A DNA stretch of 64,000 bases from positions 1,736,001 through 1,800,000 of the forward strand of contig NZ_JAUSXO010000001.1 of NCBI RefSeq assembly GCF_030816075.1, read 5' to 3'. Every line of letters starts with the position of its first letter. The stretch's first letter is position 1. Source of the stretch: Arthrobacter agilis. GTDB lineage: Bacteria > Actinomycetota > Actinomycetes > Actinomycetales > Micrococcaceae. Below the pieces are notes generated by a model. It saw only the letters and a program-made list of their open reading frames with translations. It ran no database searches and was not told the origin of the DNA. Below are positions 10,346 to 19,113 of this stretch, in pieces. A program made the position numbers and the translations under genes.

Positions 10346-10386
10346 ACCGGGGCGGGGAGGACCGGTCAGGTCCTCCCCGCCCCGGT
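10346..10386 (+). terminator. Terminator hairpin after pepN
   Basis: Perfect 18-bp GC-rich stem (10346-10363 with 10369-10386, 5-nt loop) directly after the pepN stop. No T-run. Confidence 0.65.
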
Positions 10387-10421
10387 CCCCCTCCCCCCGG
10401 TACCGGTACTAGGGTCGAGGG

Positions 10422-10901
10422 ATGAACCTGCAGGAACACTCGTACGCGGCGCGGATCCTCTGGACGGGCAATCTCGGCGAGGGGACGTCCGGTTACCGGG
10501 CCTACAGCCGCGACCACGAGGTGGACGTGGAGGGTCCGGGGCGCCTCCTCGGGACCGCCGACCCCACGTTCCGCGGATCGAAGGAGCGGTGGAACCCCGA
10601 ACAGCTGCTGCTGACCGCCGTGGCGCAGTGCCACATGCTGTCCTATCTGCACGTTGCCGTGCAGGCGGGTGTGGTGGTCACCGGCTACAGCGACTCGGCG
10701 ACCGGGACGCTGCGCCTCAACCCGGACGGCAGCGGCGAGTTCACCGGGATCGTGCTGCGGCCCCGGGTGGAACTGCAGGACGCCGGCCAGGTCGCCCTCG
10801 CGGATTCCCTGCACGCCGAGGCGAACCGGCTGTGCTTCATCGCCCGCTCGCTGGCCTTCCCCGTGCACCACGAGCCGGTAGCCGCGGGCCCGACGGTCTA
10901 G
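10422..10901 (+). CDS. OsmC/Ohr-family peroxiredoxin-like protein
   Basis: Small cytoplasmic thiol protein of the OsmC fold that reduces organic hydroperoxides; 159 residues. The two family cysteines are in AVAQCHMLSYLHV (on the central helix) and NRLCFIARS. The N-terminal strands (YAARILWTGN, then DHEVDVEG) match the family. ATG start with GAGGG immediately upstream. Monocistronic in appearance. Confidence 0.85.
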   Translation: MNLQEHSYAARILWTGNLGEGTSGYRAYSRDHEVDVEGPGRLLGTADPTFRGSKERWNPEQLLLTAVAQCHMLSYLHVAVQAGVVVTGYSDSATGTLRLNPDGSGEFTGIVLRPRVELQDAGQVALADSLHAEANRLCFIARSLAFPVHHEPVAAGPTV

Positions 10902-11128
10902 ACGACCCGGGGAGACGCCGCCCCGGCGCGTCCGGCGGACGCAGCAGACAAGCCGGACAGGCCATCCGGGCGGAGCACGCCGGATCCGGCGTCCGGCGGG
11001 TGTCACCCCGTGGGTGTGGCGACCGTCGCCGGGCGCCGGCCGCGGGAGTCCCTGTAGCCTGTCAGTACATCCCCGCGCCACTGTGCCCTCGTGGCGGACG
11101 TCCCGGATGCCTGCATGAAAGTGACTCC

Positions 11129-11752
11129 ATGACATTCCTCACCCCCCTCGGCTACGGCGGCCAGGTCATCGCCGCTCTCATCATCCTGATCGGCGCCCTC
11201 CTGCTGTGGCTCGTGGTCCGTTACCTGATCGGGCGGTCGGTGACACGCGTCCAGAACGGCTACAGCGTGTTCAAGAAGCCGCACTTCAAGTGGGCGCAGC
11301 CGGCACTGCGTCCGTTCGACAGCGCACGGCGCGTCCAGCGCGCCGAGACCATCGGCGGCCTGCTCTCGAGCGTCGCCGCCGTGACCATCGCCGTCGTCGC
11401 GATCCTCATGGCCATCGAGACGCTCGGCTTCAACATCGGGCCGATCCTCGCGAGCGTCGGCATCGTCGGTATCGCCATCGGCTTCGGTGCACGCGAGGTG
11501 ATCCGCGACGCCTTCCTCGGCTTCTTCATCACCATCGAGGACCAGTACGGCATCGGGGACACCATCGAGGTCGGCGACACCGTGGGCGTGGTCCAGTCCC
11601 TCGGCCTGCGCATCACCCGCATGATCGACGAGCACGGCGCCATCTGGTACGTGCGCAACGGCGACATCACCAAGGTGGGCAACCGGTCGCAGGGCGACTA
11701 CGTCGCACCGGCCGCCGCTGCTCCCACCGCACCGGCGGAGGATCGGGCATGA
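11129..11752 (+). CDS. MscS-family small-conductance mechanosensitive channel
   Basis: 207 residues, near the minimal core of the family. One N-terminal membrane helix, then two more (residues about 80-135). The pore-lining helix is Gly/Ala-rich (ILASVGIVGIAIGFGAREVI), followed by the beta domain (IGDTIEVGDTVGVVQSLGLR) and a short Ala/Pro tail in place of a full C-terminal domain. It would gate under membrane tension. The stop overlaps the next gene by 4 nt (ATGA). The ribosome site is weak. Confidence 0.85.
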   Translation: MTFLTPLGYGGQVIAALIILIGALLLWLVVRYLIGRSVTRVQNGYSVFKKPHFKWAQPALRPFDSARRVQRAETIGGLLSSVAAVTIAVVAILMAIETLGFNIGPILASVGIVGIAIGFGAREVIRDAFLGFFITIEDQYGIGDTIEVGDTVGVVQSLGLRITRMIDEHGAIWYVRNGDITKVGNRSQGDYVAPAAAAPTAPAEDRA

Positions 11753-12300
11753 CCGGCGAGGGTTCGTCCGGCGCGCAGCGGCCGTCGACCGGCGGGGAGC
11801 CGCCCGTACCGGCCGAAGCGGCGCCTCCTGCCGGCACCGCGTCGTCCCCGTCCGCAGGCGCGCGCTCCGCGCTGCCCGTCGAGCGGCTCGTCACGGCGGG
11901 CCAGGGGTTCAGCCAGCCCCAGTACACGGACAACTTCTACGAGACCGTGGGCGGGCACGCGACCTTCGTGAAGCTCGTCGACGCCTTCTACGACGGCGTG
12001 GCAAACGACGACGTCCTGCGCCCCATGTACCCGGAGCAGGATCTCGGGCCGGCGAAGGAACGCCTGCTGCTGTTCCTCGAGCAGTACTGGGGCGGCCCCA
12101 AGACCTACGGCGAACAGCGAGGGCATCCGCGACTGCGCATGCGGCACATGCCCTTCCGCGTCGGCCCGCAGGCACGTGACCACTGGCTCCAGCACATGCG
12201 CGCGGCCGTCGACTCCCTGGGGCTCGCCCCCCTGCACGAGGCGACCCTCTGGGACTACCTGGACCGCGCCGCACACTCGATGGTCAACGCCGCAGACTAG
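11749..12300 (+). CDS. Group II truncated haemoglobin (trHbO type)
   Basis: Haem protein for O2/NO chemistry, 183 residues: about 45 residues of Ala/Pro/Ser-rich extension, then a 2-on-2 globin fold. Visible features are NFYETVGGHATF (helix B), RPMYPEQDL, the QYWGGP turn, the proximal His in LRMRHMPFRVG and the Trp in DHWLQHM. Coupled by a 4-nt overlap to the channel gene, so the two are likely co-expressed. The functional link to the channel is unknown. Confidence 0.88.
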   Translation: MTGEGSSGAQRPSTGGEPPVPAEAAPPAGTASSPSAGARSALPVERLVTAGQGFSQPQYTDNFYETVGGHATFVKLVDAFYDGVANDDVLRPMYPEQDLGPAKERLLLFLEQYWGGPKTYGEQRGHPRLRMRHMPFRVGPQARDHWLQHMRAAVDSLGLAPLHEATLWDYLDRAAHSMVNAAD

Positions 12301-12405
12301 CCCGATCCGAGGGACAGCCCGGGCGCCGGCCCGTTCACCCGCGCGACCGTCTGCTTGCCTGTTCGTTCGCTTGTTCGCCCGCGCGTCGGTTCGTCGGTGC
12401 GTGCG

Positions 12406-13062
12406 TCAGAGGATGGCCGCGGCGCGCACGAGGATATGACCGCGTGCGGTACTCACCCGGGACCAGCGGCCGTTGACGTGGACCGTGGCGCTGGCCTCCG
12501 GCACGAGGAACCCCAGGCTGAACGCACCGAAGGCGGCTCCCGCGGGCACCGATCCGGCCACGCCGTCGAGGGGGCGGCCCCAGACCGCTGTCCGCGCACT
12601 GCTCACGACCGGCGCCCCCGCCCGATCCGGCAGGCTCCGGGCCACGTTCCCGATGCCGTCCGTCGCTGCCCGGTCGAGGACGGCGCACGGCACATCCCCC
12701 ACGTAGGACCAGCCGGTACGCGGCGGGAGGATCCCGGCCCAGGGCTCGGTGACCGTCACGGTCGGGACAGGGAACACGACGTCGCCGGCGGGCATGCGAG
12801 CGAGCCGGTCGAGGACCGAGCCCAGGGAGACGGTCACGTCGACGTCGGCGTCGCTTCCGAGCGCCATGGTGCGGAGTCCGAGCACGGTCGGCAGCGGTTC
12901 CCCGAGCACCGTGGGGCCGAGGGTCCGGACGTAGGCGGCCGCGACCCGGCCGACCGCCACCAGGCGCATGCTGCCGTCGTCGTTCGCCCGGGCACGCGCC
13001 GTGAAGGTGCGGAAATCAGCGACCGACTGCGTGTCCGCGAATCGGAGTTCCGACGATCCCAT
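12406..13062 (-). CDS. Conserved hypothetical protein, thioesterase operon partner
   Basis: 218 residues; I do not recognise a named family. It is rich in Val, Ala and Gly, with no signal peptide or membrane helix and a patchwork of hydrophobic strands. The start is the ATG at 13060-13062. It follows the thioesterase stop by 8 nt and must be co-transcribed. A role linked to acyl-CoA hydrolysis is only a neighbourhood inference. Confidence 0.75.
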   Translation of the reverse strand: MGSSELRFADTQSVADFRTFTARARANDDGSMRLVAVGRVAAAYVRTLGPTVLGEPLPTVLGLRTMALGSDADVDVTVSLGSVLDRLARMPAGDVVFPVPTVTVTEPWAGILPPRTGWSYVGDVPCAVLDRAATDGIGNVARSLPDRAGAPVVSSARTAVWGRPLDGVAGSVPAGAAFGAFSLGFLVPEASATVHVNGRWSRVSTARGHILVRAAAIL

Positions 13063-13070
13063 GGCCCGCC

Positions 13071-13535
13071 CTACCTGGCGCGGGCGCGACGGAAGGGGAC
13101 GGCCGGGCCCTGCCAGGACAGCAGGATGCCCCGCTGGGCATCGGAGAGGCGCACAGGACGCCCGGTGGTCCGGCTGACCAGCACCATGGTGGTCGCCGCG
13201 ATCGCGCTCGTGCTGCTGCCCTCGGCGGCCACCCTGTCGCGCACGGCGTAGCCCAGGTCGAAGCTGGACCCGCCGACGGCGGTGACCCACAGGTCCACGG
13301 CGGCGGGGGTCGTGCTGAAGTTCAACGGCGCCAGGTACTCGATCTCCTGGCGCCCCACGAGGGTGTACTGGTCCGGGTCGATCAGATCCATGAAGGATCC
13401 CTCGGGCCGGGATCCGCTCATCAGGTGCACGCGTGCGTCCTCGAGGAACTGCACGAACCGGACATTGTTCACGTGGCCGTACGAATCCTCGTCGCCGAAG
13501 CGCAGCTGAAGGGGGAAGGTGTTCACGGGAGGCAT
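13071..13535 (-). CDS. Acyl-CoA thioesterase, hotdog fold (4HBT type)
   Basis: 154 residues. The N-terminal active-site strand and helix read RFGDEDSYGHVNNVRFVQFLEDAR, with the catalytic Asp/His-Asn pattern of 4-hydroxybenzoyl-CoA-type thioesterases. The central strand EIEYLAPLNF follows. Hydrolyses an acyl-CoA; the substrate is unknown. First gene of a two-gene minus-strand unit, divergent from tesB. Confidence 0.85.
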   Translation of the reverse strand: MPPVNTFPLQLRFGDEDSYGHVNNVRFVQFLEDARVHLMSGSRPEGSFMDLIDPDQYTLVGRQEIEYLAPLNFSTTPAAVDLWVTAVGGSSFDLGYAVRDRVAAEGSSTSAIAATTMVLVSRTTGRPVRLSDAQRGILLSWQGPAVPFRRARAR

Positions 13536-13627
13536 GGTGCAATCCTCTCAAGAAATCATGGAGTGTCCGGCCGCACGGCGTCCCGGACCGGGCACCCGCC
13601 TCGGGGCGGCCGGGTGTTGGCGTGGTT

Positions 13628-13657
13628 TTGAGCAGGACGGACGCGTCCGTCTAGTGT
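13628..13657 (+). promoter_or_regulatory. Promoter with an internal 16-bp palindromic operator upstream of tesB
   Basis: A -35-like TTGAGC (13628-13633) and -10-like TAGTGT (13652-13657) are 18 bp apart. The spacer holds the perfect 16-bp palindrome GACGGACG/CGTCCGTC (13636-13651). A repressor bound there would occlude RNA polymerase. The regulator is not identified. Confidence 0.6.
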
Positions 13658-13712
13658 CGGGGGTAGCCGTTCCCGGTTCACCGCTTCCGTCGACACCACC
13701 GCAAGGACCCCC

Positions 13713-14633
13713 ATGACCGATCAGCCGCACGCGGCCCGAGCCGCCGCTGCCGCCGAACCCCCGACCGATCCGACGCAGGCGCTCCTCGCCCTGCTGGACC
13801 TCAGCAGCGCCGAGGGGGCGCAGACCGACGAGGAGATCTTCGTGGGGTCCTCCGCCCGCCAGCCGGGACGCCGTGTCTTCGGCGGCCAGGTCCTCGCCCA
13901 GTCACTGGTCGCGGCCATGCGGACCGTCGAGCCGTCGCGCGACGTGCACTCCATGCACGGCTACTTCCTGCGCGCCGGCGACTCGGACCAGCCCATCACC
14001 TTCGGCGTCCAGCGGCTGCGGGACGGTCGCTCCTTCTCGGCACGCCGCACGCACGCCTATCAGAACGGCGTCCCCATCCTGTCCATGATCGCGTCCTTCC
14101 AGACGCCCGACGACGGGATCGTCCACCAGGACACCATGCCGGACGGTGTGCCGGACCCGGAGACTCTGCCCACGACGGCAGACCTGCTCGGCACACTCGA
14201 CCACCCCGTGGCCCGGGCATGGGCCTTCGACCGGCCGTTCGACATCCGGCACGTCGATGCTCCGCTGTACCTGACCAACGAGGGCTCGCGGGAGCCACGG
14301 AACGCCGTCTGGATGCGCAGCCTCGGGCCCCTGCCCGACGACCCGAACCTCCACCGGGCGGCCCTGGCCTACGCGAGCGACTACACCCTGCTCGAATCGA
14401 TCCTGCGCCCCCACGGGCTCAGCTGGATCCAGCCCGGCATGAGCGTGGCGAGCCTCGACCACGCCATGTGGTGGCACCGCCCCGTGCGGGTGGACGAGTG
14501 GCTCCTGTACGTGCAGACCTCCCCGAGCGCGTCGGGTGCCCGGGGCCTGGCTACCGGACACATCTACAACCGTGCGGGCGATCTCGTGGCGAGCGTGGCG
14601 CAGGAGGGCATGATCCGGATCCCGCCGGCCTGA
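13713..14633 (+). CDS. tesB: Acyl-CoA thioesterase II
   Basis: Double-hotdog thioesterase, 306 residues, standard length. N-terminal hotdog: GRRVFGGQVLAQSLVAA and the HGYFLRAG strand. C-terminal hotdog: the catalytic Asp of SDYTLLESILRPH, and ASLDHAMWWHRP. Hydrolyses medium to long acyl-CoAs. Starts at the ATG 13713-13715. Controlled by the palindrome-bearing promoter upstream and ends in a strong bidirectional terminator. Confidence 0.93.
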   Translation: MTDQPHAARAAAAAEPPTDPTQALLALLDLSSAEGAQTDEEIFVGSSARQPGRRVFGGQVLAQSLVAAMRTVEPSRDVHSMHGYFLRAGDSDQPITFGVQRLRDGRSFSARRTHAYQNGVPILSMIASFQTPDDGIVHQDTMPDGVPDPETLPTTADLLGTLDHPVARAWAFDRPFDIRHVDAPLYLTNEGSREPRNAVWMRSLGPLPDDPNLHRAALAYASDYTLLESILRPHGLSWIQPGMSVASLDHAMWWHRPVRVDEWLLYVQTSPSASGARGLATGHIYNRAGDLVASVAQEGMIRIPPA

Positions 14634-14662
14634 CCGGCACCCGGCCGGGAGGCACCGAGACA

Positions 14663-14702
14663 CAGAAGAGGGGACACGGCGCTCGCCGTGTCCCCTCTTC
14701 TG
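14663..14702. terminator. Bidirectional terminator between tesB and ettA
   Basis: Perfect 18-bp stem (14663-14680 with 14685-14702, 4-nt loop) between convergent genes. The arms read AGAAGAGGGG and CCCCTCTTCT, giving short T-rich ends on both strands. Confidence 0.85.
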
Positions 14703-14718
14703 TACCGATCCGCTCCCG

Positions 14719-16401
14719 CTAGTCGCGGGTGAGGCGGCGGTGGGTGACGCGGTGCGGTTTGGCCGCGTCGGCTCCGAGGCGCTCCACCTTGTTCTGCTCG
14801 TACGCGTCGAAGTTGCCCTCGAACCAGTACCAGTTGTCGGGATCGTCCTCGGTGCCCTCGTAGGAGAGGATGTGCGTAGCCACCCGGTCGAGGAACCACC
14901 GGTCGTGCGAGACGACGACGGCGCAGCCCGGGAACTCCAGCAGCGCGTTCTCGAGGCTCGACAGCGTCTCGACGTCGAGGTCGTTGGTCGGCTCGTCGAG
15001 GAGCAGGAGGTTCCCGCCCTGCTTCAGCGTCATGGCGAGGTTCAGGCGGTTGCGCTCACCACCCGAGAGCACTCCGGCCTTCTTCTGCTGATCCGGGCCC
15101 TTGAAGCCGAACGCCGACACGTAGGCACGCGACGGCATCTCGACCTGGCCCACCTGGATGAAGTCGAGACCGTCGGAGACGACCTCCCAGAGGCTCTTGT
15201 TGGGATCGATGCCGCCTCGCGACTGGTCGACGTAGGAGATCTTCACCGATTCACCGATGCGCAGCTCCCCGCCGTCGAGGGGCTCCAGGCCCACGATGGT
15301 CTTGAACAGCGTGGTCTTGCCGACACCGTTGGGGCCGATGACGCCGACGATGCCGTTGCGCGGCAGCGAGAAGGACAACCCGTCGATGAGGATCCGGTCG
15401 TCGTAGCCCTTGCGCAGGTCGTGGGCCTCGATGACCTGGCTGCCGAGCCTCGGGCCCGGTGGGATCTGGATCTCCTCGAAGTCGAGCTTCCTGGTGCGCT
15501 CCGCCTCCGCAGCCATCTCCTCGTAGCGGTTGAGGCGTGCCTTGGACTTCGTCTGCCGTCCCTTGGCGTTGGAGCGGACCCATTCCAGTTCCTCGGTGAG
15601 GCGCTTGGAGAGCTTCTGGTCCTTCTTGCCCTGGACTTCGAGACGCGCACGCTTCTTCTCGAGGTAGGTCGAGTAGTTGCCCTCGTAGGGGTAGAGGTGG
15701 CCGCGGTCCACCTCGGCGATCCACTCCGCCACGTGATCGAGGAAGTACCGGTCGTGGGTCACGGCCAGGACTGCGCCGGCGTAGGAGGAGAGGTGCTGCT
15801 CGAGCCACAGCACGCTCTCGGCGTCCAGGTGGTTGGTGGGCTCGTCGAGGAGCAGCAGGTCCGGCTTCTGCAGCAGCAGCTTGCAGAGCGCCACGCGACG
15901 ACGCTCACCACCGGAGAGGACCGTGACATCGGCGTCCGGCGGCGGGCAGCGCAGCGCGTCCATGGCCTGCTCGAGCTGGGAATCGAGGTCCCAGGCGTCG
16001 GCCGCGTCGATCGCTTCCTGCAGCTTGCCCATCTCGTCGAGCAGCGTGTCGTAGTCGGCGTCCGGGCTCGCCATCTCCTCGGAGATCTCGTTGAAGCGCT
16101 GGATCTTCCCGTAGATCTCGCCCACGCCCTCCTGGACGTTGCCCAGGACGGTCTTCTCCTCGTTCAGGGGCGGTTCCTGCAGGAGGATGCCGACGCTGTA
16201 GCCGGGGCTCAGGCGAGCCTCGCCGTTCGACGGCGTGTCCAGACCCGCCATGATCTTCAGGATCGTGGACTTACCGGCGCCGTTCGGGCCGACGACGCCG
16301 ATCTTCGCACCGGGGAAGAACGACATGCTGACGTCGTCCAGGATAACTTTGTCGCCGACGGCCTTGCGGGCCTTGGTCATTGTGTAGATGAATTCCGCCA
16401 T
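14719..16401 (-). CDS. ettA: Energy-dependent translational throttle protein EttA (ABC-F ATPase)
   Basis: Ribosome-binding ABC-F ATPase that gates entry into elongation at the E site; 560 residues. Two nucleotide-binding domains have Walker A GPNGAGKST and GPNGVGKTT, LSGGE signatures and LLLLDEPTNHLD / LLLLDEPTNDLD. The charged linker between them is the P-site tRNA interaction motif, and an arm insertion is present. No membrane segment. The start is the ATG at 16399-16401 preceded by GGAGG; the frame stays open far upstream but that part is not real. Confidence 0.96.
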   Translation of the reverse strand: MAEFIYTMTKARKAVGDKVILDDVSMSFFPGAKIGVVGPNGAGKSTILKIMAGLDTPSNGEARLSPGYSVGILLQEPPLNEEKTVLGNVQEGVGEIYGKIQRFNEISEEMASPDADYDTLLDEMGKLQEAIDAADAWDLDSQLEQAMDALRCPPPDADVTVLSGGERRRVALCKLLLQKPDLLLLDEPTNHLDAESVLWLEQHLSSYAGAVLAVTHDRYFLDHVAEWIAEVDRGHLYPYEGNYSTYLEKKRARLEVQGKKDQKLSKRLTEELEWVRSNAKGRQTKSKARLNRYEEMAAEAERTRKLDFEEIQIPPGPRLGSQVIEAHDLRKGYDDRILIDGLSFSLPRNGIVGVIGPNGVGKTTLFKTIVGLEPLDGGELRIGESVKISYVDQSRGGIDPNKSLWEVVSDGLDFIQVGQVEMPSRAYVSAFGFKGPDQQKKAGVLSGGERNRLNLAMTLKQGGNLLLLDEPTNDLDVETLSSLENALLEFPGCAVVVSHDRWFLDRVATHILSYEGTEDDPDNWYWFEGNFDAYEQNKVERLGADAAKPHRVTHRRLTRD

Positions 16402-16510
16402 ACCTCCAAGGCTAGTGGGTGTCCACCCTGTTCTCCCACTCGGCCGGTATCCGTCCGCCCCGGCCCCCGCGTCGCCTCCTGCGATCCGGCGGCGGCGGCG
16501 AGGCGGGACC

Positions 16511-17050
16511 TCAGCGCTGGTCGCCCACGAAGCATCGGCCCGAGGCCAGCGCGGGAAGCACCACGACCGAGACGACGCCCTCGCGCACCTCGCCGAACAC
16601 GCAGCGTCCGCCGAGGAGGCCGGCGCCCTGGATCGCGTCGACGTCCAGGCCCGTCGGCGTCCGGTCGACCGACACCTCGACCGATTCGGCCGCGGCGTCC
16701 GCCGCGCCGAACCCCTGCTCGATCGCACCTCGCACCTGGTCGCTCGTGACCGAGTCCTGGCCATCCACCAGCTCCTGCAGGGCGGCATCGACCGCGCCGG
16801 ACACCTTCGCCAGGTCTCCCTCCGGTGCGGACGCGGTGGCGGCCGCCTGCGCCGGCTCCTCCGGGCCCTCGGGCGTCGCCGCCGGGTCGGCCGCGTCACT
16901 CGCGGGGGCGACGACGGCGCTGTCGTCCGCCGGCGCGGATGAGGCGCAGGACGTCAGGGCGAGAAGGACGGACGCCAGCGCCATCGGGATGGCGGAACAC
17001 CGTCGCCCACGGGTGGGGCGGACAGGCTGGGCGGACGCGTCTGTGATCAC
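16511..17050 (-). CDS. Putative lipoprotein
   Basis: 179 residues from the GTG at 17048-17050 (another possible start is at 17074). A basic stretch (RPTRGRR) precedes a hydrophobic segment ending in the lipobox LLALTSC, so it is probably lipid-anchored. An Ala/Pro/Glu-rich linker follows, then a folded domain of about 100 residues with two cysteines (GGRCVFGEV and GRCFVGDQ) that may form a disulphide. Family not recognised. Confidence 0.75.
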   Translation of the reverse strand: MITDASAQPVRPTRGRRCSAIPMALASVLLALTSCASSAPADDSAVVAPASDAADPAATPEGPEEPAQAAATASAPEGDLAKVSGAVDAALQELVDGQDSVTSDQVRGAIEQGFGAADAAAESVEVSVDRTPTGLDVDAIQGAGLLGGRCVFGEVREGVVSVVVLPALASGRCFVGDQR

Positions 17051-17128
17051 GTGTTCATCCTGCCATGCGACCACGAGACGGGCCCTCCGGCGCCGCCGTG
17101 CCGAGCTCGAGTCCCCCTTCCATAGCCC

Positions 17129-17192
17129 TTCAGCCCTTCAGCCCTTCCGCCCTTCAGCCCTTCAGCCCTTCAGCCCTTCCGCCCTTCCGCCC
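17129..17192. repeat. Tandem octanucleotide repeat, 8 units
   Basis: Eight head-to-tail copies of TTCMGCCC (M = A or C; five TTCAGCCC and three TTCCGCCC). It lies in the gap between the divergent-SSB gene and the lipoprotein gene. The unit is not a multiple of three, and the tract is non-coding. Likely variable in length by slippage. Confidence 0.9.
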
Positions 17193-17233
17193 TTCTGTCG
17201 CACGCCCAGGGCCTGGATCGGGACCGCACCCGA

Positions 17234-17851
17234 TCAGAACGGCACCCCCTCGGCGTCAAGAGCGTGCCCGCGACGGGCATCGTCGCGGCCGTCAGCGCCT
17301 CTCGATTCAGCGTCACTCGATTCAGCGTCACCCGATGCAGCACCACCCGGATCAGCGCCGGACACGTCGAAGGTCGCGGGGGCGTACAGCTCACCCGTCG
17401 AGGCATCGACGCCCGCCGGCGGTCCGTCGTCGGCCGTGACGGGGCCCGGCTGCTCATCGGGTCCGGACGCGGAGTGGAGCTCGCCCCGGTCGGCCGTCGT
17501 CCGCCGGAAGTTTGCCGTACCCCACATCAAATCGTGCCCGGCCGTGTCGGCGTCGATCTCCACGGAGGTGCCCGTCTTGCCCTCCGCGTTGATCCACGGC
17601 CGCACCTTGAGCCGGCCCGTGACGATGACGCGGTCACCCTTCTTGATGCTGGCCCCGGCGTGGGTGGCGAGCTGGCGGAACATCGAGACGGAGTACCAGT
17701 TGGTGTGGCCGTCCACCCACGCGTTCGCCTCCTTGTCGAAGCGGCGTTCCGTGGAGCACATCCGGAACCCGGCGATCGCCAGCCCGCTCTGCGCGGAGGT
17801 GAGGCGCACGTCCGTGGCGACATAGCCCCGCACGGTGATGGTGTCGGTCAT
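17234..17851 (-). CDS. Divergent single-stranded DNA-binding protein (second SSB)
   Basis: 205 residues. An OB-fold domain (residues 1-115) reads TITVRGYVATDVRLT, then HTNWYSVSMFRQLA and KGDRVIVTGRLKVRPW, as in SSB. A low-complexity Asp/Ser/Ala/Gly tail follows, ending LDAEGVPF, which only loosely resembles the acidic SSB tip. Because the OB fold is diverged and the gene is outside the usual rpsF-ssb-rpsR setting, I take it as a paralogue. Its ATG overlaps the stop of the upstream flavoprotein gene (ATGA). Confidence 0.85.
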   Translation of the reverse strand: MTDTITVRGYVATDVRLTSAQSGLAIAGFRMCSTERRFDKEANAWVDGHTNWYSVSMFRQLATHAGASIKKGDRVIVTGRLKVRPWINAEGKTGTSVEIDADTAGHDLMWGTANFRRTTADRGELHSASGPDEQPGPVTADDGPPAGVDASTGELYAPATFDVSGADPGGAASGDAESSDAESRGADGRDDARRGHALDAEGVPF

Positions 17852-19051
17852 GGATCTGTCCTTCCGTAGGTCCGGAGGACGGCGGTGAGTGCCGGCCTCC
17901 GCCCAGTCTCGGCCGGGTGCACCGACGGCGCGGACGGCACAGGCGCTATGTTGACAACGCTCGGCCGGGACCGGGTCAGGTCCGCTGCGGGAACCGGCAC
18001 GGCGGCTTCGCGGGCGATCCGGTCGGCGATGTAGGCCGCGTCCCGCCCGACCCCGCCGATGAGTGCGGAGGTGAGCGCGTACTGGAACGGCAGGCCCAGG
18101 AAGTAGAGGCCGCGGAGGTCGGCCGCCACACCGCGATCGGTCCGCGGCACGCCGACATCGTCGACGTCGAGGGGCGGAAGCCATCGCAGGTCGGGCCGGT
18201 AGCCTGTCGCCCAGATGACCGTGTCGACCTGCGGCAGCGGGCCGTCGACCGTCTGCGGCTGCCCGCCTGTGACCCCGGTGACGGCAGGAACCCGGGTGAC
18301 GCCGACGTCCTCCACCTGGCGCATCGACACCCGGATGAGGGGAGCCCCTCGCCGTCCGAACCCCGCTGCGACGCGTCGCCCCGGTGGTGTGTCGATGGTG
18401 AGCAGCCTGTCGACGAGGAACCAGTAGGGGCGGCCCGCGTACCGGAAGACCGCATCGGGGATGTGCGGCGTCGGCCTCCCGGCGAGCACCACGGTGCGGG
18501 TCGCCGCGAGCTCGAGCGCTATCTCGGCCCCGGAGGTGCCCGCACCGACCACGAGGACCGTGTCTCCGGGCGTGCTCCGGGGGTTGCGGTATTCGGAGGC
18601 GTGGAGCTGCCGGATCCCTCCGTCGAGCCCCTCGGCGAACGACGGTCGGTGCGGCAACCCGGTGTGCCCCGCCGCTACGACGAGGTGGGTCGCGGCGACG
18701 GGCCCGGCGCTGGTGTCCAGCTCGAAGCCGTCGCCGCGGACGACGGCCTGGTGGACGCGCACTCCGCAGCGGACCGGGAGCGCGAACCGTTCCGCGTAGG
18801 CGGCGAGGTAGTCGGCGAACTCGTCCTTGCCCGCGAAACCTGCCGGGCCGGCGGGGTTGGCGGACCCCGGGAGGCTGCTGAACCTGCCCGGGGTGAAGAG
18901 CCGCAGCGAGTCCCACCGGCCCCGCCAGGTGTCCCCCACCTGCTCTCCTGCGTCGAGGATCGCGAAGGGCAGTCCCCGCTGTGCGAGATGGGTAGCCGGC
19001 GGCGAGGCCGGACTGGCCCGCGCCGACCACGACGGTCTCGAGATGTTCCAT
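17848..19051 (-). pseudogene. FAD/NAD(P)-dependent monooxygenase, frameshifted near its N-terminus
   Basis: Flavin-containing monooxygenase/oxidoreductase of about 400 residues if repaired. The first 20 codons (from ATG 19049-19051) encode HLETVVVGAGQSGLAAGY, the FAD-binding GxGxxG. One extra G in the GGG run at 18990-18992 (plus strand) shifts the frame. In the next frame the protein resumes and runs to TGA 17848: GDTWRGRWDSLRLFTPGRF, a second Rossmann motif VLVVGAGTSGAEIA, and ATGYRPDLRWLP. Either a genuine inactivating indel or a sequencing error in a homopolymer. Overlaps the SSB-like gene start and is divergent from the TetR gene. Confidence 0.85.
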
Positions 19052-19113
19052 GGCGATCTCCTGGACGGATCATTAGAATACGCCTCCAGTGAGTGGACGT
19101 CTATGCTAGCGAG

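Noticed and set aside
12301-12405. Short TTCG-like repeats after the haemoglobin gene
   Set aside because: Degenerate 4-bp periodicity over about 60 bp only; no stable hairpin or recognisable element.
17129-17192. CRISPR-like array
   Set aside because: The units are 8 bp and directly adjacent with no spacers; this is a simple tandem repeat.
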